Assembly: GCF_000733925.1 (NCBI RefSeq) | Contig: NZ_JPOO01000003.1 | Location: forward strand, 1,302,001-1,366,000 | Length of the DNA: 64,000 nucleotides | Source of the DNA: Arenibacter algicola | GTDB taxonomy: Bacteria; Bacteroidota; Bacteroidia; Flavobacteriales; Flavobacteriaceae | Reading direction: 5' to 3' | Shown: piece by piece, positions 47,616-55,209 of the stretch | Layout of the letters: every line of letters starts with the position of its first letter | Position numbering within the stretch: the stretch's first letter is position 1 | Program-made: the position numbers and the translations under genes | Notes under the pieces: generated by a model | Told to the model about the DNA's origin: nothing | What the model saw: only the letters and a program-made list of their open reading frames with translations | Databases searched by the model: none

Positions 47616-48131
47616 TTATCTTTCTGATAATGTCTTAAGGATTCCAGCAAGTTTACCACCGCCAGATTTAAGTCCAGAAATAACATTTTTAGCTGGGGAT
47701 TGTAACAATCCAATAATTTCTCCAACCATTTCTTCTTTAGACTTAATGCTTTCTAAAGCATCCAATTGATCATCACCAACATAAATTGCTTCAGCAATAT
47801 ATGCTCCCTTCAACAAAGGCTTGTTAGACTTTTTTCTAAAAGTCTTGATCAGCTTTGCAGGTGCATTTCCGGTATCCGAAAACATTAAAGAGGTATTCCC
47901 CTTCAACACTGATGGAAGTTCACCGAAATCCTTATCCGAAGCCTCCATTGCTTTTGCAAGCAAGGTATTCTTAACTACAGCAAGTTTTATATCAGCCTTG
48001 TAACAAGCCCTTCTTAAAGCTGAAGTACTTTCAGCATTTAATCCGGAAATATCGGCTAAATATATAGTGGAGCTATCCCCTAACTGCGCAGTTAAATCTT
48101 GTATAACATTTAATTTCTCTTCTCTTGTCAT
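47616..48131 (-). CDS. rplJ: ribosomal protein uL10
   Basis: 171 residues; starts MTREEKLNVIQDLTAQL, with KADIKLAVVKNTLLAKAM as the rRNA-binding segment and a C-terminal helix that carries the L12 dimers. Base of the ribosomal stalk. In E. coli uL10-L12 represses its own mRNA; no leader structure was analysed here. It lies between rplA and rplL, as in most bacteria. Confidence 0.97.
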   Translation of the reverse strand: MTREEKLNVIQDLTAQLGDSSTIYLADISGLNAESTSALRRACYKADIKLAVVKNTLLAKAMEASDKDFGELPSVLKGNTSLMFSDTGNAPAKLIKTFRKKSNKPLLKGAYIAEAIYVGDDQLDALESIKSKEEMVGEIIGLLQSPAKNVISGLKSGGGKLAGILKTLSER

Positions 48132-48153
48132 AATAAAAATTTTTAACTACCAG

Positions 48154-48843
48154 TTAAACTGCTTTTGGATCCAATGCAACACTAGGACTCATGGTACTGG
48201 ACATATATATAGTTTTTACATATACTCCCTTGGCTGCAGTTGGCTTTAATTTTACCAATGTATCCAACAGTTCGTTGGCATTATCCGCAATTTTATCAGC
48301 TGAGAAAGAAACTTTCCCAATTGCAGCATGCACAATTCCTGTTTTATCCACTTTAAAATCGATCTTACCGGCTTTTACCTCAGCTACTGCTTTGGCAACA
48401 TCCATTGTAACCGTACCTGTTTTTGGGTTCGGCATAAGACCTCTTGGTCCCAAGACCCTACCTAAAGGACCTAACTTACCCATAACACTTGGCATTGTGA
48501 TAATTACATCAACATCGGTCCAACCGTTTTTAATTTTATCCAAATATTCGTCCAATCCTACGAAATCAGCTCCAGCTTCTTTAGCCTCAGCTTCTTTGTC
48601 CGGTGTTACCAAAGCCAAAACCTTAACATCTTTACCGGTACCGTGTGGAAGTGTAACTACACCACGAACCATTTGATTGGCTTTTCTTGGGTCAACGCCC
48701 AAACGTACCGCCAATTCAACAGATGCATCGAATTTTGTATTGGTTATTTCTTTTACTAAAGCAGATGCCTCTTCAACAGAATAGAGTTTATTCTTATCTA
48801 TTTTGCTGTGGGCTTCCTTTTGCTTCTTTGTTAATTTTGCCAT
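48154..48843 (-). CDS. rplA: ribosomal protein uL1
   Basis: 229 residues, full length, with the family signature in the segment MPNPKTGTVTMDVAKAV and the preceding GPLGRVLGPRGL. It forms the L1 stalk near the ribosomal E site. It starts 20 bp after rplK and precedes rplJ by 22 bp. Confidence 0.98.
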   Translation of the reverse strand: MAKLTKKQKEAHSKIDKNKLYSVEEASALVKEITNTKFDASVELAVRLGVDPRKANQMVRGVVTLPHGTGKDVKVLALVTPDKEAEAKEAGADFVGLDEYLDKIKNGWTDVDVIITMPSVMGKLGPLGRVLGPRGLMPNPKTGTVTMDVAKAVAEVKAGKIDFKVDKTGIVHAAIGKVSFSADKIADNANELLDTLVKLKPTAAKGVYVKTIYMSSTMSPSVALDPKAV

Positions 48844-48863
48844 TCTAAATTGCTTTTAAGATT

Positions 48864-49301
48864 TTAAAAAGGTCTGTTGCCTGCAACTTTTAAACCCATA
48901 GATCTTGCTGTACCTGCAACCATACTCATTGCCGATTCTACCGTAAAGGCATTAAGATCTACCATTTTGTCTTCAGCGATCAACTTGATCTGGTCCCAAG
49001 ATACACTTGCAACCTTGTTTCTGTTAGGCTCGCCAGATCCTTTTTTAATCTTAGCCGCTTCCATTAATTGAACTGCCGCCGGCGGTGTCTTTACAACGAA
49101 GTCGAACGACTTGTCTTTATAAACCGTGATCGCAACTGGCAATACTTTGCCTGGCTTATCCTGCGTACGAGCATTGAATTGCTTGCAGAACTCCATAATG
49201 TTGACCCCGGCAGCACCTAAAGCGGGTCCAACCGGTGGCGACGGATTCGCTGCACCTCCCCTAACTTGTAGTTTAACTACTTTACTTACTTCTTTTGCCA
49301 T
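48864..49301 (-). CDS. rplK: ribosomal protein uL11
   Basis: 145 residues with the proline-rich N-terminal start (GGAANPSPPVGPALG, about 15-29) that sits in the GTPase centre, and the C-terminal rRNA-binding domain ending in SMVAGTARSMGLKV. It is the first of the rplKAJL block, 69 bp after nusG. Confidence 0.98.
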   Translation of the reverse strand: MAKEVSKVVKLQVRGGAANPSPPVGPALGAAGVNIMEFCKQFNARTQDKPGKVLPVAITVYKDKSFDFVVKTPPAAVQLMEAAKIKKGSGEPNRNKVASVSWDQIKLIAEDKMVDLNAFTVESAMSMVAGTARSMGLKVAGNRPF

Positions 49302-49370
49302 TGTTTAAAATTAAATTTAAAGAGTGCTAATTTGGAAGCAACACTTCTTTTATCTATGTAACAGTTCTTA

Positions 49371-49922
49371 TTAAACTTTTTCTACTTGCATATAACTGAG
49401 TTCCAATGGTGTTTTTCTTCCAAAAATTTTCACCATTACCTCCAGCTTGCGCTTTTCTTCGTTAATTTTTTCCACGGTTCCGTTAAAACCATTGAAAGGA
49501 CCATCAATAACCTTTACCGTCTCACCAAACACAAATGGTATGGCAACACTATCGGTCTTAACTGCCAATTCATCTACTTTCCCAAGCATTCTATTCACTT
49601 CGGATTTCCTCAAGGGAACAGGATCCCCACCTTTGGTTTCACCCAAAAATCCAATCACATTGGTAATAGAACGGATAATATGGATCATTTCACCTCCAAG
49701 GTTGGCTTTGATCATAATATATCCAGGAAAATAAACACGTTCCTTATTAATCTTTTTACCGTTCCTTATTTGCACCACTTTTTCAGTAGGAACAAGAACT
49801 TCTTCCAAATAGTCCTCAAAACCAAGCCTAGCAACTTCCGTTTCTATATAGCCTTTAATTTTGTTTTCCTGACCACTTACAGCTCTTACAACATACCATT
49901 TCTTATCCAATACTTCTGACAT
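49371..49922 (-). CDS. nusG: transcription termination/antitermination factor NusG
   Basis: 183 residues. NGN domain (KKWYVVRAVSGQENKIKGYIE..., about 7-115) with the PGYIMIK strand, then a KOW domain (FVFGETVKVIDGPFNGFNGTVEKINEEK, about 130-160). It binds RNA polymerase and couples it to Rho or to the ribosome. It begins 10 bp after secE, the usual pairing. Confidence 0.97.
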   Translation of the reverse strand: MSEVLDKKWYVVRAVSGQENKIKGYIETEVARLGFEDYLEEVLVPTEKVVQIRNGKKINKERVYFPGYIMIKANLGGEMIHIIRSITNVIGFLGETKGGDPVPLRKSEVNRMLGKVDELAVKTDSVAIPFVFGETVKVIDGPFNGFNGTVEKINEEKRKLEVMVKIFGRKTPLELSYMQVEKV

Positions 49923-49932
49923 ACAGTGCTTC

Positions 49933-50121
49933 TTAATTGATTATGTTATTGAAATACAGTTGTATCAATTTACTAAACAAACTATCAACACCCCAAGTCG
50001 CAAGCGCAAAAATTATAGAAAACACCGCCACGATTACCATCAAGTTGGAAGACTCCGCCCTAGTAGGTAAAGTAACGTTATTCCTAAGTTCGTCTATAGA
50101 TTCTTTTATATATGTAATCAT
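49933..50121 (-). CDS. secE: preprotein translocase subunit SecE
   Basis: 62 residues, the short single-span form. An amphipathic helix (YIKESIDELRNNVTLPTRAESS) is followed by one membrane segment (MVIVAVFSIIFALATWGVDSLF) and a C-terminal tail. It is the clamp of the SecYEG channel. It lies between tRNA-Trp and nusG, the widely conserved position. Confidence 0.95.
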   Translation of the reverse strand: MITYIKESIDELRNNVTLPTRAESSNLMVIVAVFSIIFALATWGVDSLFSKLIQLYFNNIIN

Positions 50122-50214
50122 GCTGCGAAATATTTATTTTCTTAACTATAAAACAAGGTCTTAAAAAAATACTGACGACATCATCCCAATCAGAAAAGAA
50201 CCCATTCTATTTTG

Positions 50215-50287
50215 CACGGGCGGAGAGGCTCGAACTCCCGACACCTGGTTTTGGAGACCAGTGCTCTACCAACTGAGCTACACCCGT
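50215..50287 (-). tRNA. tRNA-Trp (CCA)
   Basis: A 73-nt cloverleaf: acceptor ACGGGTG pairs with CGCCCGT, and the anticodon stem CTGGT/ACCAG encloses loop CTCCAAA with anticodon CCA. The 3' CCA is not encoded. It sits between tuf and secE. Confidence 0.97.
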
Positions 50288-50357
50288 TTATATTTACATT
50301 GAAAGGTATCCCGCTTTAGCAAGACACCCTCAATGTAAACTATACTATACTAAAATA

Positions 50358-51545
50358 TTAGTCTAATATCTTGGTAACCTGACCTGCACCAACTGTTCTA
50401 CCACCTTCACGGATAGCAAAACGCAAACCTTCGCTAAGTGCAATTGGAGACAATAAGTCAACAATAATAGTAAGGTTATCTCCAGGCATAACCATCTCAA
50501 CTCCACTTGGAAGATTGATAGTACCGGTAACATCTGTAGTTCTTACATAGAACTGAGGACGGTAGTTATTATGGAATGGAGTGTGACGTCCACCTTCTTC
50601 TTTTTTAAGGATATAAACCTCAGCTTCAAATTTAGCGTGTGGCTTAACAGAACCTGGCTTACAGATTACCATTCCTCTTTTTATTTGAGATTTTTCAATA
50701 CCTCTCAAAAGGATACCAACGTTATCTCCAGCTTCACCTCTATCCAATATCTTACGGAACATTTCAACCCCAGTAATAGTAGAGTTCAATTTCTCAGCAC
50801 CCATACCGATGATCTCAACAGGATCTCCTGTATTTGCAACTCCAGTCTCGATACGACCAGTAGCAACAGTACCACGACCTGTAATAGTAAATACATCTTC
50901 AACAGGCATCAAGAAAGGCTTATCAACATCCCTTGTTGGCAATTCGATCCAGCTATCAACAGCTTCCATCAATTCCATTACAGTATCAACCCATTTTTGC
51001 TCACCGTTAAGTGCACCTAAAGCCGATCCAGAAATAACAGGTCCATTGTCACCATCATACTCGTAGAAAGAAAGCAATTCCCTTACTTCCATTTCAACCA
51101 ATTCCAAAAGCTCCTCATCATCAACCATGTCCACTTTATTCAAGAAAACAACGATTCTTGGAATACCAACCTGACGACCTAATAGGATGTGCTCGCGAGT
51201 TTGTGGCATAGGACCATCAGTAGCAGCAACAACCAATATAGCACCATCCATTTGGGCAGCACCAGTAACCATGTTCTTTACGTAATCCGCGTGACCTGGA
51301 CAATCTACGTGAGCATAGTGACGGTTCGCGGTAGAATATTCTACGTGTGAAGTATTAATAGTAATACCTCTTTCCTTTTCTTCAGGAGCGTTATCGATAG
51401 AATCGAAACTTCTCATTTCAGAAAGTCCTGCGTTTGCCAATACTGTAGTAATCGCAGCAGTCAATGTAGTTTTACCGTGATCCACGTGTCCAATAGTACC
51501 TATATTTAAATGCGGTTTGGAACGATCAAATGTTGCCTTTGCCAT
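50358..51545 (-). CDS. tuf: elongation factor Tu
   Basis: 395 residues, full length. Intact GTPase motifs: GHVDHGKTT (about 18-26), RGITI (switch I), DCPGHADY (about 81-88) and NKVD (about 136-139), then the tRNA-binding domains 2 and 3 ending GRTVGAGQVTKILD. It delivers aminoacyl-tRNA to the ribosome. It lies downstream of four tRNA genes and upstream of tRNA-Trp-secE, an arrangement like the E. coli tufB operon. No second tuf is seen in the window. Confidence 0.98.
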   Translation of the reverse strand: MAKATFDRSKPHLNIGTIGHVDHGKTTLTAAITTVLANAGLSEMRSFDSIDNAPEEKERGITINTSHVEYSTANRHYAHVDCPGHADYVKNMVTGAAQMDGAILVVAATDGPMPQTREHILLGRQVGIPRIVVFLNKVDMVDDEELLELVEMEVRELLSFYEYDGDNGPVISGSALGALNGEQKWVDTVMELMEAVDSWIELPTRDVDKPFLMPVEDVFTITGRGTVATGRIETGVANTGDPVEIIGMGAEKLNSTITGVEMFRKILDRGEAGDNVGILLRGIEKSQIKRGMVICKPGSVKPHAKFEAEVYILKKEEGGRHTPFHNNYRPQFYVRTTDVTGTINLPSGVEMVMPGDNLTIIVDLLSPIALSEGLRFAIREGGRTVGAGQVTKILD

Positions 51546-51599
51546 GTTTGTTAATTTTAATTCTTAGTTTATATTAGTGTACAAATAATGCCTTAATTG

Positions 51600-51671
51600 A
51601 GCCAATGATGAGATTTGAACTCATGACCTCTTCCTTACCAAGGAAACGCTCTACCCCTGAGCTACACCGGC
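51600..51671 (-). tRNA. tRNA-Thr (GGT)
   Basis: A 72-nt cloverleaf: acceptor GCCGGTG pairs with CATTGGC with two G-T pairs, and the anticodon loop TTGGTAA gives anticodon GGT. No encoded CCA. Immediately upstream of tuf. Confidence 0.95.
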
Positions 51672-51753
51672 ATCTTTAATTTTAACCATTGGGCCAGGCC
51701 CAATTTAAAACTATAACCCTATACCCAAAGTTTAAGAGCGTTGACGAAGTTTA

Positions 51754-51776
51754 CCCTCGGCGTCGCTCAGGACAGG
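51754..51776. repeat. short dispersed intergenic repeat, copy 1
   Basis: The sequence beginning CCCTCGGCGTCGCTCAGG resembles the short CTCGACTxCGCTCAGGAT-type motif I recognise as frequent between genes in Bacteroidota and other bacteria. It lies in the Thr-Gly tRNA spacer; a related copy is at 52161. Confidence 0.5.
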
Positions 51777-51849
51777 ATAATTAAATCTAGTCCATTTAAT
51801 TTTAATTGCGCAAAGCCCCATCAAAGGAGCTTTTGCTTTTAAAATCTAG

Positions 51850-51922
51850 AGCGGGAGACCGGGTTCGAACCGGCGACATTCAGCTTGGAAGGCTGACGCT
51901 CTACCAACTGAGCTACTCCCGC
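51850..51922 (-). tRNA. tRNA-Gly (TCC)
   Basis: A 73-nt cloverleaf: acceptor GCGGGAG/CTCCCGC, anticodon stem TCAGC/GCTGA with loop CTTCCAA, anticodon TCC. CCA not encoded. Confidence 0.97.
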
Positions 51923-52014
51923 TTTTATAATTTTTAGGCAAACCTAAAAATTAATTTCATCATTTCAAAAAAAACTTTCTGTATTTTCATACAAAGACCT
52001 TTAAAGGCCTTTTG

Positions 52015-52096
<82 letters not shown>

Positions 52097-52135
52097 AAAC
52101 CATATTTTAAAGAACCTAAGAAAATATTAATTTTC

Positions 52136-52161
52136 TTTTTTTTGAGCCGATAGAGGGACTC
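52136..52161 (-). pseudogene. duplicated 3' fragment of tRNA-Thr
   Basis: These 26 bases, eight T followed by GAGCCGATAGAGGGACTC, equal 52249-52274, which is the 3' end of the intact tRNA-Thr(TGT) plus its flank. Nothing of the rest of the tRNA follows; the sequence passes directly into the dispersed repeat at 52161. It is a remnant, not a functional tRNA. Confidence 0.7.
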
Positions 52162-52183
52162 CCCTCGACTACGCTCGGGATAA
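52161..52183. repeat. short dispersed intergenic repeat, copy 2
   Basis: CCCCTCGACTACGCTCGGGA and following bases, related to 51754-51776. Its left edge coincides with the end of the duplicated tRNA-Thr fragment, suggesting that the two arrived or rearranged together. Confidence 0.5.
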
Positions 52184-52257
52184 ACTTCTCGTCCCGGACG
52201 CTTTTCAACCCTCTTTCAAAATTTCAAACAAAAATAATACTATTTCTGTTTTTTTTG

Positions 52258-52331
52258 AGCCGATAGAGGGACTCGAACCCACGACCTGCTGATTACAAAT
52301 CAGCTGCTCTAGCCAGCTGAGCTACATCGGC
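52258..52331 (-). tRNA. tRNA-Thr (TGT)
   Basis: A 74-nt cloverleaf: acceptor GCCGATG/TATCGGC, anticodon stem GCTGA/TCAGC with loop TTTGTAA, anticodon TGT. First gene of the tRNA-tuf unit. CCA not encoded. Confidence 0.97.
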
Positions 52332-52350
52332 TTTTGTTACTTTTTTCTTC

Positions 52351-52379
52351 AAAAAAAAGTCCGCTATTTCTAACGGACT
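52351..52379 (-). terminator. intrinsic terminator after hpf, overlapping the tRNA-operon start site
   Basis: On the minus strand the stem AGTCCG/CGGACT (52358-52379) has a 10-nt loop and is followed by eight T residues. The promoter element of the tRNA unit ends one base upstream, so a transcript starting at the expected site would lack the first arm of this hairpin. Confidence 0.75.
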
Positions 52380-52380
52380 G

Positions 52381-52409
52381 CAAATGTAGATATTTATTTA
52401 TTTAATCAA
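52381..52409 (-). promoter_or_regulatory. promoter of the tRNA-Thr-Tyr-Gly-Thr-tuf unit
   Basis: On the minus strand TTG (52409-52407), 18 nt, then TACATTTG (52388-52381), a full match to the Bacteroidota consensus. The predicted transcript start is near 52375, about 45 nt before the mature tRNA-Thr. Confidence 0.7.
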
Positions 52410-52429
52410 AACATTTTTTGATAATTTTT

Positions 52430-52732
52430 TTACGCATTTAATCTTATTTTTTCTTTTCGCTTAACCAACTTCCTTTCCAAGGAACTACACGCTGTGTCCA
52501 CAGCCTCTTCAAAGGACTTGCATTGCTTTTTCACTACAAACTTATCTTTAGGAACCAACACCTTGATTTCCACAATTTTATTCTCCTTAGCACTTGTATT
52601 TTCAACCTTAAGATATACATCAGAACTAATTACCTTGTCATAAAACAATTCCATTTTATTCAATCTTGCCTGAATAAAATCAATAAGCTTTCCGTCTGCA
52701 GTGAAATTCACCGATTGTGCATTTACTTTCAT
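52430..52732 (-). CDS. hpf: ribosome hibernation promoting factor, short form
   Basis: 100 residues, matching the HPF/RaiA fold (MKVNAQSVNFTADGKLIDFIQARLNKME ... EIKVLVPKDKFVVKKQCKSFEEAVDTACSSLERKLVKRKEK is seen in this order). It lacks the C-terminal dimerisation domain of long HPF. It binds the decoding centre and inactivates ribosomes in stationary phase. It follows the recombinase gene after 45 bp on the same strand and is closed by the terminator at 52351-52379. Confidence 0.9.
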   Translation of the reverse strand: MKVNAQSVNFTADGKLIDFIQARLNKMELFYDKVISSDVYLKVENTSAKENKIVEIKVLVPKDKFVVKKQCKSFEEAVDTACSSLERKLVKRKEKIRLNA

Positions 52733-52777
52733 AAATTGAAGTTTTAAAAGAATTAAACAATAAAATCTAAGACAGTA

Positions 52778-53668
52778 CTATTTCTTACTTCTAGGATGAG
52801 CGGAGAAATGTACCTTCTTTAATTCCGCAATACTATTATGGGTATAAACCTGGGTCGATGCCAAACTGGAATGCCCCAATAATTCCTTTACAGAATTTAA
52901 ATCCGCACCCTTATTTAGCAAATGTGTGGCAAAAGTATGTCTTAAAATATGCGGACTCTTTTTTACCTTGGCCGACACCAAACTAAAATACTTATTTATA
53001 ATTCTATAAACAAGCGTTTCGTACATTTTATTGCCTTTGTCCGTGAGAAAAATATATGCTTCATCCTGGATTACACTTAATGTACTACGTTCCAGATTAT
53101 ATTCCAAAAACAATACCTTGGTGGCCCCCAAAAGAGGAATGATCCGTTCCTTATTGCGCTTCCCCAATACCTTTATAGTCATAGCCTGATAATCTACATC
53201 CTTGACCTTTAGGCCAATCAGTTCGGCACGTCTTATGCCGGTAGTATAAAGCAATTCGATAATTAACTTGTTGCGCTTACCTTCAAAATTATTCTCGAAA
53301 GGAATTTGGGAAAGAACATCTTCCATCTCCGTTTCGGAAAATGGTATCTCTATCTTCTTCGAAGTTTTGAGTGCTTTATGTTTTGATAAGGGGTTAATGG
53401 TCAAAATTCCAACTCCTAACAGAAATTTATAATAAGCCTTTAGGGATGCGATTTTTCTGTTTACAGACCTGTTGGAAACTCCAGATTCCACAAGTGATAC
53501 TATCCAGCTCCTAATCAAGTTATAGGACACCTGGGCAATATCCTCAAGATTAAACTGCTGCCTACAAAAATTTTCAAATTCAACTATGTCGTTATGATAT
53601 GCTTTTGTGGTATGCGGAGAATAGTTCTTCTCCAATGACAAATACGAGATAAATGATTCTATGGACAT
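52778..53668 (-). CDS. xerC: tyrosine recombinase of the XerC/XerD type
   Basis: 296 residues. N-terminal SAM-like DNA-binding domain (MSIESFISYLSLEKNYSPHT, about 1-85) and catalytic domain with all expected residues: Arg in TTGIRRAEL, Lys in VLGKRNKERIIPL, HILRHTFATHLL (His-x-x-Arg), LLGHSSL and the nucleophile Tyr in STQVYTH. The length and absence of extra domains fit a chromosomal dimer-resolving Xer protein rather than a phage integrase; the context (rpsU, hpf) is also housekeeping. XerC against XerD cannot be decided from the sequence alone. Confidence 0.88.
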   Translation of the reverse strand: MSIESFISYLSLEKNYSPHTTKAYHNDIVEFENFCRQQFNLEDIAQVSYNLIRSWIVSLVESGVSNRSVNRKIASLKAYYKFLLGVGILTINPLSKHKALKTSKKIEIPFSETEMEDVLSQIPFENNFEGKRNKLIIELLYTTGIRRAELIGLKVKDVDYQAMTIKVLGKRNKERIIPLLGATKVLFLEYNLERSTLSVIQDEAYIFLTDKGNKMYETLVYRIINKYFSLVSAKVKKSPHILRHTFATHLLNKGADLNSVKELLGHSSLASTQVYTHNSIAELKKVHFSAHPRSKK

Positions 53669-53711
53669 ATCCCAAAGTTACAAAAGATAACCCCCGATAA
53701 GAATAGGGCAC

Positions 53712-53744
53712 AAAAAAAAAGTCCCACAATAAGTGGAACTTTTT
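53712..53744 (-). terminator. intrinsic terminator after rpsU
   Basis: On the minus strand a hairpin of AAAAAGTTCCAC with GTGGGACTTTTT (one mismatch, loop TTATT) runs into a T-tract. It lies 25 bp after the rpsU stop. Confidence 0.75.
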
Positions 53745-53768
53745 AAACTATTATAAATTCAAGTGGAT

Positions 53769-53963
53769 CTAGATTTCCTCCTTATCCCTTAGACCTTGAA
53801 TATATTGAGCTTTCTGAATCTTCGCTCTGTTCTCTACAGATGGCTTAGTAAACTGCTGACGTTTTCTCAACTGTCGCATTGTACCTGTCTTGTCGAACTT
53901 ACGCTTGAAACGCTTTAAAGCTCTATCGATGTTTTCTCCTTCTTTTATTGGTATTATTAACAT
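53769..53963 (-). CDS. rpsU: ribosomal protein bS21
   Basis: 64 residues, start MLIIPIKEGENIDRALKRFKRK; an upstream frame to 54098 reads backward into the promoter and the acyl-CoA dehydrogenase gene and is not real. Basic protein of the small subunit near the 3' end of 16S rRNA. In Bacteroidota bS21 helps to sequester the anti-Shine-Dalgarno. The start here is preceded at optimal distance by a perfect Shine-Dalgarno, unlike the other genes of the window. Own promoter upstream and terminator downstream: a single-gene unit. Confidence 0.96.
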   Translation of the reverse strand: MLIIPIKEGENIDRALKRFKRKFDKTGTMRQLRKRQQFTKPSVENRAKIQKAQYIQGLRDKEEI

Positions 53964-53971
53964 GGGCAATA

Positions 53972-53978
53972 ACCTCCT
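53972..53978 (-). promoter_or_regulatory. strong Shine-Dalgarno of rpsU
   Basis: The minus strand reads AGGAGGT, fully complementary to the 16S rRNA tail, 8 nt before the ATG. Bacteroidota genes rarely have one; work in Flavobacterium johnsoniae ties this exception to autoregulation, because ribosomes lacking bS21 expose the anti-Shine-Dalgarno. Confidence 0.85.
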
Positions 53979-53998
53979 CTCTTTTGTGATTAAGGCTG

Positions 53999-54027
53999 CA
54001 AATATATACCTTAAAAATGAATTACAA
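53999..54027 (-). promoter_or_regulatory. promoter of rpsU
   Basis: Minus strand TTG (54027-54025), 18 nt, then TATATTTG (54006-53999). The predicted leader is about 30 nt and contains the Shine-Dalgarno. Confidence 0.7.
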
Positions 54028-54031
54028 ATAT

Positions 54032-55171
54032 TTATTTTAAAATTTTTCTGGCAATCACCACTTTCTGTATCTCGGTAGTCCCTTCCCCAATAGTACACAA
54101 CTTGGAATCCCTATAGAATTTTTCCACAGGAAAATCCTTGGTAAATCCATATCCACCGTGTATTTGGACCGCCTCATTAGCCACTTTTACACATACTTCC
54201 GAGGCATACATTTTGGCCATAGCCCCCAATTTGGTAACATTGCGCCCTTCATTTTTAAGGAAAGCCGCTTTGTGCAAAAGCAATTCCGATGCTTCAATTT
54301 CAGTGGCCATGTCGGCAAGTTTAAAGGAAATACCTTGAAATTGGCTAATCGGCTTTCCAAACTGCACCCTCTCCTTAGAATATTTCAAGGCAGCTTCATA
54401 AGCGCCTTTGGATATTCCCAAGGACAAAGCTCCAATGGATATTCTTCCCCCGTCCAAAATCTTCATGGACTGCACAAATCCTTCCCCTACTCCACCTAAT
54501 CTATTAGAGTCCGGAATTTTACAATTATCAAATACCAATTCGGCCGTTTCGCTGGCCCGCATTCCCAATTTGTTTTCTTTCTTTCCACTGCTAAAACCTG
54601 GCGTCCCCTTTTCCACTACAAAGGCGGTCATGCCATGACTATCCCCTTTCTCCCCCGTTCTTACCACCACCACAGCAATGTCCCCACTCTTACCATGGGT
54701 AATAAAATTCTTGGCACCATTCAATATCCAGGAATCACCTTCCTTGACAGCAGTAGTACTCATCCCTGCGGCATCGGAACCCGTATTGTGTTCTGTAAGG
54801 CCCCAGGCACCGATCCATTCTGCCGTAGCCAATTTTGGTATCCATTTCTTCTTTTGAACCTCGTTCCCAAAACTAAGGATATGATTGGTGCACAATGAGT
54901 TGTGCGCTGCTACCGACAAACCGATGGAAGGATCCACTTTGGAAATCTCTTCAATTATAGCCACATATTCATGATAACCCAAGCCGGAACCACCCAGTTC
55001 AACGGGAACCAAAACCCCCATAAAACCCATTTCCCCTGCTTTCTTAAAAACCTCAATAGGAAAGGTTTGGGCCTCATCCCATTCCATGACGTAGGGCCTA
55101 ATATATTGTTCAGCAAACTCCTTGGCAGAGGCAGCCACCAATTGTTGAGTTTCAGAGTAATCAAAACTCAT
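54032..55171 (-). CDS. acyl-CoA dehydrogenase
   Basis: 379 residues from MSFDYSETQQLVAA, the start usual for this flavobacterial group; in-frame ATGs at 55195 and 55204 would add 8-11 residues. FAD-dependent enzyme that makes the 2,3-double bond of acyl-CoA. Visible: the flavin/substrate segment WGLTEHNTGSDAAGMSTTA (about 127-145), GMRASETAELVFDNCKIP, the Arg/Gly-rich FAD region RVQFGKPISQFQGISFKLADM, and the catalytic Glu in GEGTTEIQKVVIARKIL at the C-terminus. The Glu position fits short- and branched-chain enzymes. Electrons pass to ETF. The downstream rpsU promoter lies directly after its stop; upstream is the helix-hairpin-helix gene 38 bp away. Confidence 0.92.
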   Translation of the reverse strand: MSFDYSETQQLVAASAKEFAEQYIRPYVMEWDEAQTFPIEVFKKAGEMGFMGVLVPVELGGSGLGYHEYVAIIEEISKVDPSIGLSVAAHNSLCTNHILSFGNEVQKKKWIPKLATAEWIGAWGLTEHNTGSDAAGMSTTAVKEGDSWILNGAKNFITHGKSGDIAVVVVRTGEKGDSHGMTAFVVEKGTPGFSSGKKENKLGMRASETAELVFDNCKIPDSNRLGGVGEGFVQSMKILDGGRISIGALSLGISKGAYEAALKYSKERVQFGKPISQFQGISFKLADMATEIEASELLLHKAAFLKNEGRNVTKLGAMAKMYASEVCVKVANEAVQIHGGYGFTKDFPVEKFYRDSKLCTIGEGTTEIQKVVIARKILK

Positions 55172-55209
55172 TGTTGAGGGGGTATCGATAACCATTATTA
55201 GCAATTTTT

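Noticed and set aside
52778..53668. Phage or genomic-island integrase
   Set aside because: Length, domain make-up and housekeeping neighbours fit a chromosomal Xer recombinase, and no island borders were found, although tRNA genes are near.
53673..53680. CAAAGTTA as a -7 element for a leaderless xerC transcript
   Set aside because: It lies only 4 bp before the ATG and no TTG is found at a suitable distance.
53964..54098. N-terminal extension of rpsU
   Set aside because: It would cover the promoter and Shine-Dalgarno and enter the neighbouring gene; bS21 is normally about 64 residues.
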